Positions 27,142 through 39,786 of a DNA stretch of 64,000 bases are shown in pieces. A program made the position numbers and the translations under genes. The notes below the pieces were generated by a model. The model was not told the origin of the DNA. It ran no database searches and saw nothing but the letters and a program-made list of their open reading frames with translations. Within the stretch, counting starts at the first letter, position 1; every line of letters begins with the position of its first letter. Source of the stretch: Cacajao melanocephalus (lineage: Eukaryota > Chordata > Mammalia > Primates > Pitheciidae); the NCBI GenBank assembly GCA_963573385.1, contig CAUYLG010062084.1:147117-211116 (forward strand). Direction: 5' to 3'.

Positions 27142-28621
27142 ATCGGCTTCCATCTCAACAAACTGAAACAAATTAAACTCAAAGCAATTAGAAGGAAGAA
27201 AATAATGAAGACAAGAACAGAAATCAATAAAAATAGAAAATAGAAAAGCAATAGAGAAGATGAAGTCAAAAGATGGTTCTATGGTTCTATGAAAATATTT
27301 AAAAGATTTTTCTTTTTCTCTTTTAAAAAACATGATTTGTATTAAAATTAATAAACTTCTATCTTGACTGATTAAAAAATAAATAAGATTCAAATTACCA
27401 ACATCAGGAATGAAAGAAGGGCTAACACTAAAAATATACTTATTTTAGGAGGACTGTAACAGAATGTTATGACTAACTTTATGCCAATAAATCTAACAAT
27501 TTACCTGAAACAGAAAAGTTTACTAAAAGATATGAAATGCCAAAACTGAGACAAAAGTAACAGAAAATCTGAATACCCCCATATCAATTAAATAAACTGA
27601 ATTTTTCAAAGCCTTCCCACAGAAAGAGAACTCCATGCTTACAGAGCTTTACTGATGAATTCCATTAAGTATTTGACGTAGAAATAATACCACTTATACA
27701 CAAGCTCTTTCAAAAAATAGAGTAAAGCGAATACTTTGCAATTCATTTATAAGGACAAAATAATCCTGAAAACAAGACAAGACATTACAAGGAAAGAATA
27801 CTACAGGCTAATATCTTTTATGAACAGAGATGCAAAATTCTTTTAAAGAACAGCAACTCAAAATTAGCAATATGTAAAAAGGATAATAACATTGTGACCA
27901 AATGGGATTTATCCAGGGAATGCAAGGTTGGTTTAACATTCAAAAATTGACTAACGTAATTTACCATCTTAACAGAACAAAAGGGTAGAAACCAAATAAG
28001 TATCCCAATAGATGCAAGAAAAGCTTTGAACAAAATTTAATATAAATTTATAATAAAAATTCTTAGCAAACTAGGAATAGAAGGAATTTTTCTCAACCTT
28101 ATAAAAGGCCCCAGTGAAAAAATTACAACTAACATTTTACTTAATGGTGAAATACCCCACCTCCCCTCACCATTTCTATTCAGCATTATACTGGAATTCC
28201 TAACCAGTATAATGAAGTAAAGAAAAGAAATAAAAAGCATACATATTTGAAAGAAAAAATCAAATTGCCTTTATTTGCAGATGACAAGATCATATACATA
28301 CGGAGCTTACACAAAAGCTATTAGAAATTAATAAGTCAATTTAGCAAAATCCAATGATATAAGATCAATATACACATATCAATTCTATTTCTATATGCTG
28401 GCAACAAATGACCAGAAATTTTTTACTTTGTTAAAAATGTACCATTTATAATAGCTTCAAAGACCATGAAATACTTAATAATAAAAGTAACAAGTATATG
28501 TAAGACCCGTAAACTGAAAGCTAAAAAAAAAATTATTAAGCAAAATTTTAAACTACCTAAATTGGTGAAATATGCCATCATTACTAATTAGAAATTCAAT
28601 TTTGTTTTTTTTTTTCTGGAA

Positions 28622-28842
28622 ATTCTATTTTTTTTTTTTTTTTTTACTTTTTGTTGTTGTTGTTTGTTTTTTGAGACAGGGTCTCACTCTGTCACCTGGG
28701 CTAGAGTGCAGTGGTGCCATCTTGGCTCACTGCAACCTCTACCTCCCAAGCTCAAGTGATCTTCCCACCTCAGCCTCCTGAGTAGCTAGGACCACAGGTG
28801 TGCACCACTATACCCAGTTAATTTGTTTGTTTGTTTGTAGAG
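28622..28842 (-). mobile_element. Alu right half, inverted partner A
   Basis: Poly(T) and TTG-rich tail, then a reversed Alu right arm from 'gagacagggtctcactctg' to the middle A-rich linker (TTTG repeats) at about 28822-28842. The left arm is absent. Confidence 0.93.
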
Positions 28843-29034
28843 ACCAATCTGGGCAACATGGTGAAACCCTGACTCTACAAAAAATACAAAAGTGAACTGG
28901 GTGTGGTAGAGCAAGCCTGTAGTCTCAGCTACTCAGGAGGCTGCGGTGGGAGAATCACGTGGGCCTGGGATATCAAGGTTGCAGTGAGCCGTAATTGTGC
29001 CACTGCACCCCAGCCTGGGCGACAGAATAAAGTT
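28843..29034 (+). mobile_element. Alu 3' two-thirds, inverted partner B
   Basis: Starts mid-element at 'caatctgggcaacatggtg' and runs through a complete right arm to 'cctgggcgacagaataaag'. It lacks the first about 75 bases. Abuts partner A with no spacer, so the right arms form an inverted repeat of about 165 bases per arm. Confidence 0.93.
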
Positions 29035-29553
29035 AAACAAATGGGCCATATAATCCAGCTATTGCACTCCTAGGTATTTACCAAAGAGAAATGAAAACAT
29101 ACTTTTACCCAAAGACCTATATAGGAATATGCATAGTAGTTTTATTCATCATAACCAAAATCTGGAAATAACTGCAATGTCCATCAATAGACGACTAAAC
29201 AAATTTTGAGATACCCACACCATTACTCCCAGCAGTGTTATGGAATGAACAACTGACACACACAACATGGCTGACTCTCAAAAACAGTATGTTCTGCAAA
29301 GAAAGTCAGATACAAAAGAGTACATATCACATGACTCTCTTTACATGAAATTCCAGAGAGAGCAAAACAAAGCTATAGTTACTGAAAGCAGATAAATAAG
29401 TCCCTGTGACCAGTTCCCTGGTAGGAGCCTGATTGCAAAAAGGCACAATGGATCCTTGCTCAGTGGTGGAAATGTTCATTTTGACGATGGTCATTGTTAC
29501 ACAGGTCTATATATTTGTACGAATTTCTTGAAACTATACATTTAAAATAGTCA
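29035..29553 (+). mobile_element. L1M 3' end
   Basis: Resumes as 'agttaaacaaatgggccata' and 'actcctaggtatttaccaaa' and continues into 3' UTR, ending near 29548. The sequence expected between the ORF2 part at 28560 and this point is missing. Confidence 0.92.
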
Positions 29554-29725
29554 GACACGGTGGCACTCACCTGTAGTCCCAACTACTTGGGAGGCTGAGG
29601 TGGGAAGATCACTGTAGTCCAAGAGTTCGAGGATGCAGGAGCTATGACTGTGTCACTGCACTCCAGCCTGGGCCACAGAGCGAGACCCTGTCTCCAATAA
29701 ATAAATAAATAAATAAATAAATAAG
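29550..29725 (+). mobile_element. Alu right monomer (FRAM-like) with (AATA)n tail
   Basis: A single right-arm type monomer ending 'gcgagaccctgtctcc', with an AATA repeat tail of about six units at 29697-29723. Sits at the end of the L1. Confidence 0.9.
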
Positions 29726-29808
29726 ATGTATCTTATATAAAAGAATGCTTGAATAAAATTGATTTTCTTTAAAAGAAGCTAGAAATTCAGATTTTTAAAA
29801 TGTGACAT

Positions 29809-29950
29809 CTGCTGGGTGTGGTGGCTCACACTTGTCATTCCAGCAGTTTGGGAGGCTGACCCAGGAGGATTGCTTGAGGCCAGGAATTTGAGACCAGACC
29901 AGGCAACATAACAAGATCTTACCTCTCTCTATATATAAAAAAATTAAAAT
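29809..29950 (+). mobile_element. Free left Alu monomer (FLAM)
   Basis: Left-arm-only element from 'gctgggtgtggtggctcaca' to 'acaagatcttacctctc', then an A/T-rich tail. Confidence 0.87.
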
Positions 29951-30046
29951 TAAAAGTTAAAAAAAACAACTAATTAAAACTTTAAAAATACCTTTAGACT
30001 AAGGTAATACATCTGTGACCCAGAATTCTGCTCCAGTTTACCAAGT

Positions 30047-30085
30047 GTATTAGGCAAGATTCTCCAGAGAAAAAGAACCAATAGG

Positions 30086-30124
<39 letters not shown>

Positions 30125-30693
30125 TATACATGTAAAATGTACAATGTATGTATTTATGTGTAGTTGTATACACATATACATATGGAGATTTATTAGGAGG
30201 AATTGGTCCACATGATTATGGAGGCCAAGAAGTCCCACAATCTGCTATCTGCAAGCTAGAGACCCAGGGAAGCCAGTTGTGTAATTTAGTCCAAGTCCAT
30301 GACCCTGAGAGCCAGGGAGCAGATGGTATAACTCCCAGTCAAGTCTGAAGGCATGAGAAGGGGGTTTCAAGGCCAGGGAAGAGAAGGGTGGGGGATAGGA
30401 GCACTGGTGTTAAGTTCTGGAATCTGAAGGCCTGAGAATCGAGTGCTCGTCAGTCCCAGGGCAAGAGATGATGGATGCCCCAGCACAAGAAGACTGACTT
30501 TGTCCTTCCTCCACCTTTTTGTTCTATCAGATTTTCAAAAGATTAAATGATGCTCTCCCACATTGGTGAGAGCATCCCAATTTTCTTTACTCAGTCTTCC
30601 AGAAACATCCTCACAGACACACCCAGAAACAAAGTGTTACCAGCTCTCTGGGCCTTCCTGAGCCCAGCTGTGACACAGAAAATTAACGATCAC
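30047..30693 (-). mobile_element. LTR-like interspersed repeat, family not assigned
   Basis: The plus strand opens 'gtattaggcaagattctcca', then the microsatellite, 'cacatgattatggaggcc', 'ccagaaacatcctcacagac' and 'ctgtgacacagaaaattaac'. Same family as 16297-16914. Confidence 0.82.
30088..30123. repeat. (TA)n(CA)n microsatellite
   Basis: About seven TA units followed by about eleven CA units, at the same internal position as the GATA block in the 16.3-kb copy. Confidence 0.95.
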
Positions 30694-31639
30694 GCCAAGT
30701 TTTCTGACAAGTCTCTTATGTTAACTTTACGACAACTATTGATTTAAGTACTATTAGTATGTCAATTTTACACTGATGTCTCATTATATATTTTTCCCAA
30801 TTTCACATAACTCTTACATAGCAAAGCGAGGACTAAAACCAGAGACCCAACTTTTCAAATCCTTTGTCTGATCCATTCCATTTTATCGTTATTAACAGTT
30901 TTTTCTTAAAAAAACATATTAATAATCTTAGGTTTCTTCTTCCTTAATGCAATGATGAAATTAATGAGCAAGTGATCTCAAGCTACATCTAATTTCCCTT
31001 TTTCCTATTGTTCAACAGGAATAGTCTTGTAATTAGCATCAGCATACATCCCTTGAGTCCTTAACTTATTTAATACATTTTTAATGCATTAAGTCTCTCC
31101 CTAGTTCAAATTTCTCTTCTTAGGAATCTCTTGTGATTTTCCTCATTTTGTGCTCACAGGATTAGAGTCTCTTTTATATCGCATTCTGTTAACAAGTGTA
31201 ACATGGCAGCCTAGGTCCTAAACTCCATGCTCTAACTAAAGAACAGAGAAACATAAAATATTATGTAATTAACATCTTCAGAAAAAAACACTGTTCCTCC
31301 ACATTATACCAATGTAAGGTGGGCTAGTGAAAAAGGGGTTACTTATCAAATGGCAAAATAATATTCATTAATAAGACACATATAACAATGTATCTATAAA
31401 TTGTTATGCTTAAAAAAATGTATACACATATGTGCTTCAGAGTTCCTGTACTCAAAACAAATTTGGAACTTAATAAAATTTATATTAAAGTTCTGAATGT
31501 ATTTCTAAGTAAGAATTCTTAATCAACCTGGAATAAGAGACCCTCCTACAAAATACAAAGTAATAACAGGAATTCCTGTTTCCAGTTGTTGTGGTAAAAA
31601 AAAACAAAGTGTTTTTCCTAGTCTCTGACTCAACAATCG
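30694..31639. other. Intergenic stretch, no feature recognised
   Basis: AT-rich, no repeat family recognised and no coding frame. 'atttcacataactcttac' and 'gcaaagcgaggactaaaacc' near 30800-30845 could be a MIR scrap. Confidence 0.4.
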
Positions 31640-32610
31640 ACACAGAATATTTCTGTGACCTCGGTCACCAAAATCTGTGGAGATTTTTCCCCATCAAACA
31701 ATCTTCGTAGCTTCACCTGTGGACACCAGCTGGGTGACCTCTAATTCTATTCAATCCTGATACTATCTACCTGGAGATAGCATTACATCCTACAGGTTGA
31801 GGGCTCAGTCCTACAACTTCCCCTAACTTCAGATGCTAATCATAAGTAGTAGGTTGTCACTTACTTTAACTGATTGGCTATAAACTGGGGTGCTCACAGC
31901 CCCGTCCTTGCATTCTTAATTTGCTGGAGCAGTTCACAGAACTCAGGGAAACTTTACTTCTGTTTACTAGTTTATTTATAAAGGAGATAATAAAAGATAC
32001 AGATAAATAGCCAGATAAAGAGATATACAGGGCAAAGCCTGGAAAGGACTGATGCATCATCCTCCTGGTATCGAATATGTTCATCAACCTGTAGCTCTCT
32101 GAACTCAGTCTTTTGTTTTTTTATGGATGCTTCATTATGTAGGTATGATGAATTACATAATTGGCCATTGGTGATAAACTTAAACCATCCTCCCCAAATG
32201 CTGGGTGTTGGGGCTGAAAGTTCCAACTCTCTGATCTTATGGTTGGTTACCCTGGCAACTAACCCCCACCTTGAGGCTATCCAGGAGCCTACCAAGGGTT
32301 GCCTCAATAGGAGAAAGGACACTTCTGTCACTCAGAAAACTTCATGAGATTTAGGAGCTCTGAGTCAAAAACCAAAGACCAAGCTTTAGAAACTCTGAGT
32401 CAAAGACCAAATATTAGAACAAAAGATTATCCTAGCACCCTATCCACAAGAGTATTAGGAACTCTGTCTCAGGAACTGGGGCAGAGACCAAATATTAGAA
32501 TAAAAGATTCTTCTAACACTCAGGAAATTACAAGGGTTTGAGGAGCTCTGTGCCAGGGACTGGGGACAGAGATCAGTATGTGTATTTCTTATTACCTCAC
32601 ACCAGTAAAA
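31640..32610 (-). mobile_element. ERV LTR, family not assigned, with internal tandem repeats
   Basis: The plus strand carries 'agtttatttataaaggagat', 'atggatgcttcattatgtag' and 'ggggctgaaagttccaac', and ends near 'gagatcagtatgtgtatttc'. I recall these blocks from a retroviral LTR in reverse orientation. Frames at 31972-32541 on both strands come from it. Confidence 0.6.
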
Positions 32611-32654
32611 CTTGTTTCCATATAAGGAAACTCTTGGCCAGCAAAGTTGAGCAC

Positions 32655-33033
32655 ACACGTAACTTATGATCTAAAATTTCCGTTGCTAAGTATTTACCCC
32701 AAATAAATGCATACATATGTGTACAAATGACATACAAAAATGTCCATAGGTTGGGCATGATGGCTCATGCCTGTGATCCCAACACTTTGGGAGGCCGAAG
32801 CGAGCAGATCACATGAGCCCAGGAGTTTGAGACCAGCCTGAGCAACATAGCAAAACCCCATCTCTACAAAACATACAAAAATTAGCCAGGCATGGTGGCA
32901 TACCCCTGTAGTCCCAGCCACTCAGGAGGCTGAGGTGGGAGTACTGATTGAGCCTGGGAGGCAGAAGTTGCAGTGAGCTGAGATTGTGCCACTGCACTCT
33001 GGCTGGGGCAATGAAAAAGACCCTGTCTCAAAA

Positions 33034-33067
<34 letters not shown>

Positions 33068-33545
33068 TATATCCATAGAAGTATAATTTTTAACAGCCAG
33101 AGTAAAAACAATCTAAATGACCACCAACAATGGAATAAATTTTATGTCTAAATGTGACATAGTCATACAGTGGAATAGTATATGGCAATGACAATGAACA
33201 AAATACTGCTCACATGAATCTTACAAAGATAATATTGAAAGAAGTCAGATTTTAAGAAATACACACAATATGATTCCAGATATATAAATTTAATAAGACT
33301 AGCAAAATAATTTGTGATGTTAGTAGTTAAAAGAGTGGTTACCTTTGGAGAGAAAGGTGAAAATGATCATTTGGAGGGAGTCTGAGGGGGCACTCTGGGA
33401 TGGCTGCTAACGTTTTACATCTTGACCTAGGTGATGGCCACATGAGTGGATCATTTTTCATAACTTATTGAGTTACACTTATGATATGTGCATACACATA
33501 TACATATAGTACTATAGCCAAAAAGTCCATTTTAAAAATTGAAGG
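32655..33545 (+). mobile_element. L1M 3' end
   Basis: 'gtgacatagtcatacagtgg', 'gaaagaagtcagattttaag' and 'ttacatcttgacctaggtga' match the 3' UTR of old L1M elements. Interrupted by an Alu at 32750. Confidence 0.88.
32750..33072 (+). mobile_element. AluJ/S with A-tail and (AT)n
   Basis: Full-length Alu with poly(A) and (AT)n tail. 'tccatag' occurs on both sides (32743-32749 and 33071-33077), consistent with a target duplication within the L1. Confidence 0.94.
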
Positions 33546-34224
33546 TTTTATTTCTTTTTATGTATTTTTTACTCCTGTGACAGATTAATTTTTTCACAGT
33601 TCTAAAAAGGCATTTTCAGACAGAAGTCAGGTCTTCACTAAGGAAAATATTAAGCTGTACTCCTCAAAGTCAGGTCCACGGATTAACATCAGTCTGTGAG
33701 TGTTTGCTTCCAGTCCTGATGACAGAAGTCCAGGGACTGGAAGAAAGCATTCAGAAAACTTTACAACAATTTGACAGAGTACTTTTTTGTCTGTTGAATC
33801 CAAAAATAAACATGTGGGGTAAGTATTTTGTATGTCTTTGGTTTCTTCATTTAATTTTTTCCCTAGTAATTCATGTTATTGTACTTTTTAAAAATACTAG
33901 GCTGTGATGATTAAAAGAAAAAGACAAGTCTTTCAGCACAGATAGTTTAAGAAGCACCATATTAAAGGATGTACTTCTGGAAGGATGATCCAAGATGCAT
34001 GAAATAATGGCAAGGAAAGAAAATGGAACTATTTGGATAAACAAAACAATTAGTGACTATATCAACATTAATAATAATATCTTATGGGGATAAAAAAATG
34101 ATATTTAAAGATACACTACTACTGTAAAGATATATTCAGTTGGTAGGTATGGAGAGAATAGGGTTTAAGCATTGTTTTTTTGTTGTTGGTTTTTATCCCT
34201 CCCATCACTCCAGGAAGAGGGTAA
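33546..34224. other. Intergenic stretch, no feature recognised
   Basis: AT-rich. The plus frame at 33704-33907 has no recognisable content. Confidence 0.4.
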
Positions 34225-35053
34225 AGGTACCGATTACCTTTAGGCTTCAAAATTGTAATTGTGTATGTTGTGATTTCTAAAGCCATTACTAAAATAATAG
34301 ACAATGAGATAAGTTGCCAAATCCATAGAGGACAAGAAAATGATAAGAAGAAATCAGTCAAAAAGAAGGTAAGAACACTGTCAGGCCAAAAGGTATACAC
34401 ACATATACCACTAACAGGCCAGGACACAAATGTAAAAGTCAGGTATACAGGGAAACTTGAAGGCAGAGAGCAGCTGAAAATGCCACCCAGGCTCTTACTT
34501 GTCAGTATCACACAGAGAGGCATACCTGAGGAGCAGAGCCCCAGTGGAAGGATCCTGTCCTATGCAATTCTATATATTCATGAGGGACATGGAAGGAGGC
34601 AGGGGTCACCAATGAGGCCCTCTAACAGTCAAGATTTCCTGGTAGAGAAAATGATCTTATTAAAGAGGGTTGGGGGTTCTGGAACTTAGCTAATAGTATT
34701 TTCCGAAGCTTTATGTGCTTTCATTGAGCTAATTTCTTCCAAATAAGCTTCTTGTTAAGCTACAGAAAGTGAAGATGAAAATAAGGTCCATCTCTTTTAA
34801 AAGGAGAGGAAAAGAAGTCTAGAATAGGCAGAACTAATATAAACTATGAAATAGGATAGTGATTTTTTAAAAACACACTTTTGTCAATTGTTATATTAAG
34901 TGTAAATGAACTAAATTCTCTAGTTAAAAGACAAAATTTTCAGACTTCGCTTTAAAAATCCATATAAAGCCTAAGTTTACAAAAAGCTTTAAAATAAAAG
35001 GACAGAAAAGGGTGCTCTAAGTAAATAATAACCAAAAGAAAGCTGATATAGTC

Positions 35054-35070
35054 TCACACACACACACACA
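35054..35070. repeat. (CA)n microsatellite
   Basis: Short CA tract inside the L1, followed by TA/TG-rich low-complexity sequence to about 35200. Confidence 0.9.
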
Positions 35071-35204
35071 AATGTATATATTACATGTATATACATATAT
35101 GTCTATATGTGAATATATATATACTTATAACCATATATGTGTGTATAGCTCTATTGTAATCTGTCTCTTCTCTCTATGCGCACATACACACACATGGGCA
35201 CACA

Positions 35205-35838
<634 letters not shown>

Positions 35839-35841
<3 letters not shown>

Positions 35842-35867
35842 TGTGTGTGTGTGTGTGTGTGTGTGTA
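35839..35867. repeat. (GT)n microsatellite at the Tigger right end
   Basis: About 13 GT units start directly at the transposon terminus. Confidence 0.95.
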
Positions 35868-36480
35868 GTTTTTAACATGAGACAAAATAGCTATGATGAT
35901 CAGAAGCCAGAAGCCCTATTAAAAAGGGTCTCTTCATAATAATAAACAGTTCATCGGGAAGTCATAAAAATTCTAAATTTGTATGTTTCTAATAACATTG
36001 CCTTAAAATATATAAATCAAAAATTGACAAAATGTCAAGAAAAATAGACAAATTCACATCAGAGTGGAAGATTTTAACATTCCTCTCTCAGTAACTGATA
36101 GATTATGGAGACTATCAGTAAAGATATAAAATATTTTAATAATATTATGATTTTTAAAAGTTATTATGAACATATATAGAACACAACACTCAGTAACTAC
36201 AGAATGCATATTCTTTTCAAGCACACATGTAGAATATTTACAAAAATTTACAAAAAGCTGAGACTGGGACACAAAGCAAGCCTCAATACATTTTAGGACT
36301 GAAATTGTGCAAAGTATATTCTCATATTTTGGAGAATTGAGAAATAAAATTCTAAGGAGAAATCATAACCCCAAATTTTTTTAACTCATAGTTAAAATAT
36401 GACATCTCAAACATATAAGAAATCACTAAATAAGTCATTAGAGAAAAATGTATAGATGTACATCCATGTGTTGAAAAAGA

Positions 36481-36546
36481 AGGCGAGCACAGTAGCTTAC
36501 ACTTGGAATCCCAGCACTTTGGGAGGCCAACGCTGGCGGATTGATG
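36481..36546 (+). mobile_element. Alu head only, 3' truncated
   Basis: About 66 bases of Alu left arm, from 'aggcgagcacagtagctta' to 'cgctggcggattgatgg'. No right arm or A-tail. L1 reads 'gaaaaagaag' before it and 'gagaagaaagg' after it, apparently without loss of L1 sequence. Confidence 0.88.
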
Positions 36547-36858
36547 GAGAAGAAAGGCTGAAGGTGAATAAGCTATTCATCTATGTCAAGAAGTTAGAAA
36601 AAGAACAGCAAAATAAAATCAAAGAAAGTAGAAGACAATAATCAAGACAGCAGCAATTAATGAATTACAAAACAAGTATAAAATAAAAAGTCAACTAACC
36701 CCCCATTTGCATTCTGGAAAACATTGGTAAAACTGACAAACCTCTGGTGAGAATCAACCAGGAGAAAGAGAAGGAGAAAGAGAGTACATAAATAACCAAT
36801 ATCAGGAATGAGAAAGAAGTTATTACAGGTTGTCAGACATTAAAAATAAAATAAGAAG

Positions 36859-37218
<360 letters not shown>

Positions 37219-37732
37219 CTAAAATAATCATGATACATTCATGCAATAAAATATCATGTAGCAGTAAAACGAATAAATACAGCTACTCACAATATAGATG
37301 AAACTGAAATACATATTATTAAGAACAAGGAGAAAGTCAAAAATAAACTTACTTATGAACTGATACATTAGAGGAAACACTATGATGAAAAGTAAAGGAA
37401 CGATTATCCCAAAGTTGGGGGAGCGTGTAGTGGTTACTCTTGAGGAAAGAGGGGCTCTGACTGGAGCAGAGCACAGCAGATCCTGAGTTCTGCTTATGCT
37501 GTTTTCTGGACCTGGATGGTGTCAATAGTTACACAGGTGTTTGCTTTAAAATGATTGGCCAATCTACATACATGTTGTATATACTTTCTATATTACATTT
37601 CATAATTAAAAAAAAAATAAACAATACAGAACTAAAAAGAAAGTCATGGTGGGTACGTTATTTCACTCATTAGTTCTCTTTCTCATTCAAACACAATATG
37701 TCGCACACTCTAAGAAAAGCATTCTTTTCTAA

Positions 37733-38335
37733 GTGATTAACACATGATTCTGGAGGCTGGGCTGCCCCATAATTTGCCCTCTGTCAGCTGAAGACCGAAA
37801 AAAGCAAGCGGTATAGTTTGAAGGCCTGGGAACAGAGAGCCACTGGTGTAGATCACACTTGTTCAACCCGAGGCCTGAGGGCAGAACACGGCCCAGGATG
37901 TCTTTGAAGCCATCTGAATACAAATTCGTAAACTTTCTTAAAGCATTATGAGATTTTTTTTTTTTTTTTTAGCTCATCAGCTATCGTTAGTGTTAGTGTA
38001 TTTTATGTGAGTGTGGCCCAAGACAATTCTTCTTCCAATGTGGCCCAGGGAAGCCAGAAGATTAGACACCCCTGCAGATTCTAGTCCTAGTCTGAAGGTC
38101 AGGGAACTAGGAGAACCAAGGGCAGTTCCAGCTTATCAGGAAGAGAGTGAGAGATTCCTCCCTTCCTCCACTTCTTATTTTATTCAGGCCCTTTATAGGA
38201 GGGACTGTGATCAGCTGCCCCCGGGGAGGGCTGTGCTTTACTCAGTCTGATTGACATGCTAATCTCTTTCAGAAACCCTTCACAGACACACCCAGAAAGA
38301 ATGCTCACTAGATGTCTGGGCATCCCGTGATCCCA
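37733..38335 (-). mobile_element. LTR-like interspersed repeat, family not assigned, split by MER30
   Basis: The plus strand has 'cacatgattctggaggctgg', 'ttcttattttattcaggccc' and 'cacagacacacccagaaag', as in the copies at 16.3 and 30.0 kb. It lacks the microsatellite-bearing end. Confidence 0.78.
37856..38074 (-). mobile_element. MER30 (hAT-Charlie) DNA transposon
   Basis: About 219 bases. The plus strand ends 'attagacacccctg', which reads in reverse as the CAGGGGTGTC terminus, and starts 'cacttgttcaaccc', the opposite terminus. It holds 'gctatcgttagtgttagtgt' and the T-run opposite the family's A-rich core. Matches MER30 in length and both ends. Confidence 0.88.
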
Positions 38336-38469
38336 TCACATTATCAGGGGAGTTGAGCTGATTCGATCTCCTTTTGGAATCAGAACTTTGACTGCCGTAA
38401 GGTAGCTAATATCCAGTGTATGTATTTGTCTAAGGCAGTCCTTTTAATTAAAAATTTATAGTGCCCCCC

Positions 38470-38729
38470 CACCATGGTGGTTCACACCTGTAATCCCACT
38501 TTGGGAGGCCAAGGTGGGCGGATCACCTAAGGTCAGGAGTTTGAGACCAGCCTGGCCAACATGGTGAAACCCCGTCTGTACTAAAAATACAAAAATTAGC
38601 CGGGTGTGGTGGTGCGTGCTTATAATTCCAGCTACTAAGGAACCTGGGGGCGGGGGCTGCAGTGAGCTGAGATTGCACCACTGCACCACCTGCACAACAG
38701 AGCTAGACTCTGTCTCAAAAAAAAAAAAT
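38470..38729 (+). mobile_element. AluS with internal deletion
   Basis: Alu with a (C)n-altered 5' end. Part of the right arm is missing between 'gctactaagga' and 'gggggctgcagtgag'. Confidence 0.93.
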
Positions 38730-38862
38730 AAATTATGACAACAAAAGAATTGAATATTAATTTAAGCAGATGTAAATATTACTATAAATTGCAAATGGTG
38801 GAGTTTTGCTGTTAAATTCCAATTTCCCTTCACTAAGGAGTTGGTGAAAACTCCTTAACATA

Positions 38863-39041
38863 ATTAGCTGAGGGTGGTGGTGCATGCCTATAGTCCAAGC
38901 TACTCAGGAGGCTGAGGTGGAAGGATCACCTGAGCTCAGGAGTTGGAGGCTGCAGTGAGCTATGATCGTGCCACAGTACTGCAGCCTGGGCAACAGAGCC
39001 AGACCCTATATCTAAAAAAATTGAAAATTAAAAAAAAAAAA
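38863..39041 (+). mobile_element. Alu right half, 5' truncated
   Basis: Starts in the middle linker at 'aattagctgagggtggtgg' and runs to an A-rich tail. J-type divergence. Confidence 0.9.
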
Positions 39042-39044
39042 CTC

Positions 39045-39786
39045 TTAGCCAGTAGGGCTAAAATAAAATCTCTTTTTGGAGTCAACCCTGTGTAACTCTT
39101 CTCTTTTTGTCAAAGTTCTGCTGAGGGTCTTCTAGTATCTCACACTTTTACTTTTATTGGTCTACACTTCTCTGCCACTTTCTTGTGTTTGGTTCTTTAT
39201 TACTATTTGTGGAAAATGCTCCTTGTTTCTGTGACTGCTCAAAGATCCCTTCCTTTAAAAATCTTTGGAAGGAAAAAGTAGCTTCCAACTGGAGGTTCAG
39301 GTAATGAAAATGCTTTTCTATTGGATACAAATGTTGTTACCTGGTGCATCATTATCCATCGCTTCTAGGGTTCCTATTTAATCTTTTCATTTCCACCATG
39401 TTGCAGTTTCTATTGCTGCACACTTAACTATTTGGGGCTTGCTTTTACATGCATTAGTTAGGTATTAAGTATCAGGTGAATTGGAGAAAAGCATCAGGTT
39501 AATTACAAAAAAAATGGAGAGAAAATGTAAATTGATCTAAAAAGAATTTTTGAATTTGAGTATGTTGTATTGCTGAGATATGTCCTTTAAGTCTGAACTG
39601 AAGGATGTGGCAAATAGTGTTGTTTTTTAAATTTCAAAGTCAGGACATGAATCATGTAATTGGTAAATAGATTTAAAAAGCACTCTGGGGTCAGGATTTA
39701 AGAAAGGCTTCTTTCTGGTGAACATAGAAACAAGGGAAGATCAAGTGAGGGAAAGAACCCAGTCCCATCTTAAAATCTGACTTTTG
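39045..39786. other. Intergenic stretch, no feature recognised
   Basis: No recognised repeat or gene. Confidence 0.4.

Larger units (their letters stand above)
26440..28600 (+). mobile_element. L1M LINE, ORF2 region
   Basis: L1 ORF2 blocks in order: 'ctaaactctccaattaaaag' near 26451, 'gctggagtggctatactaat' (endonuclease side), 'aatgggatttatccaggg' and 'ttatttgcagatgacaag' (RT FADD-type motif region near 28273). Many stops; no intact frame. A block of ORF2 is missing at the 26983-27141 scar. Confidence 0.93.

Noticed and set aside
34119..34689. Overlapping 134-codon minus and 142-codon plus frames
   Set aside because: Mutually antisense, partly in L1-like sequence, no recognisable protein features.
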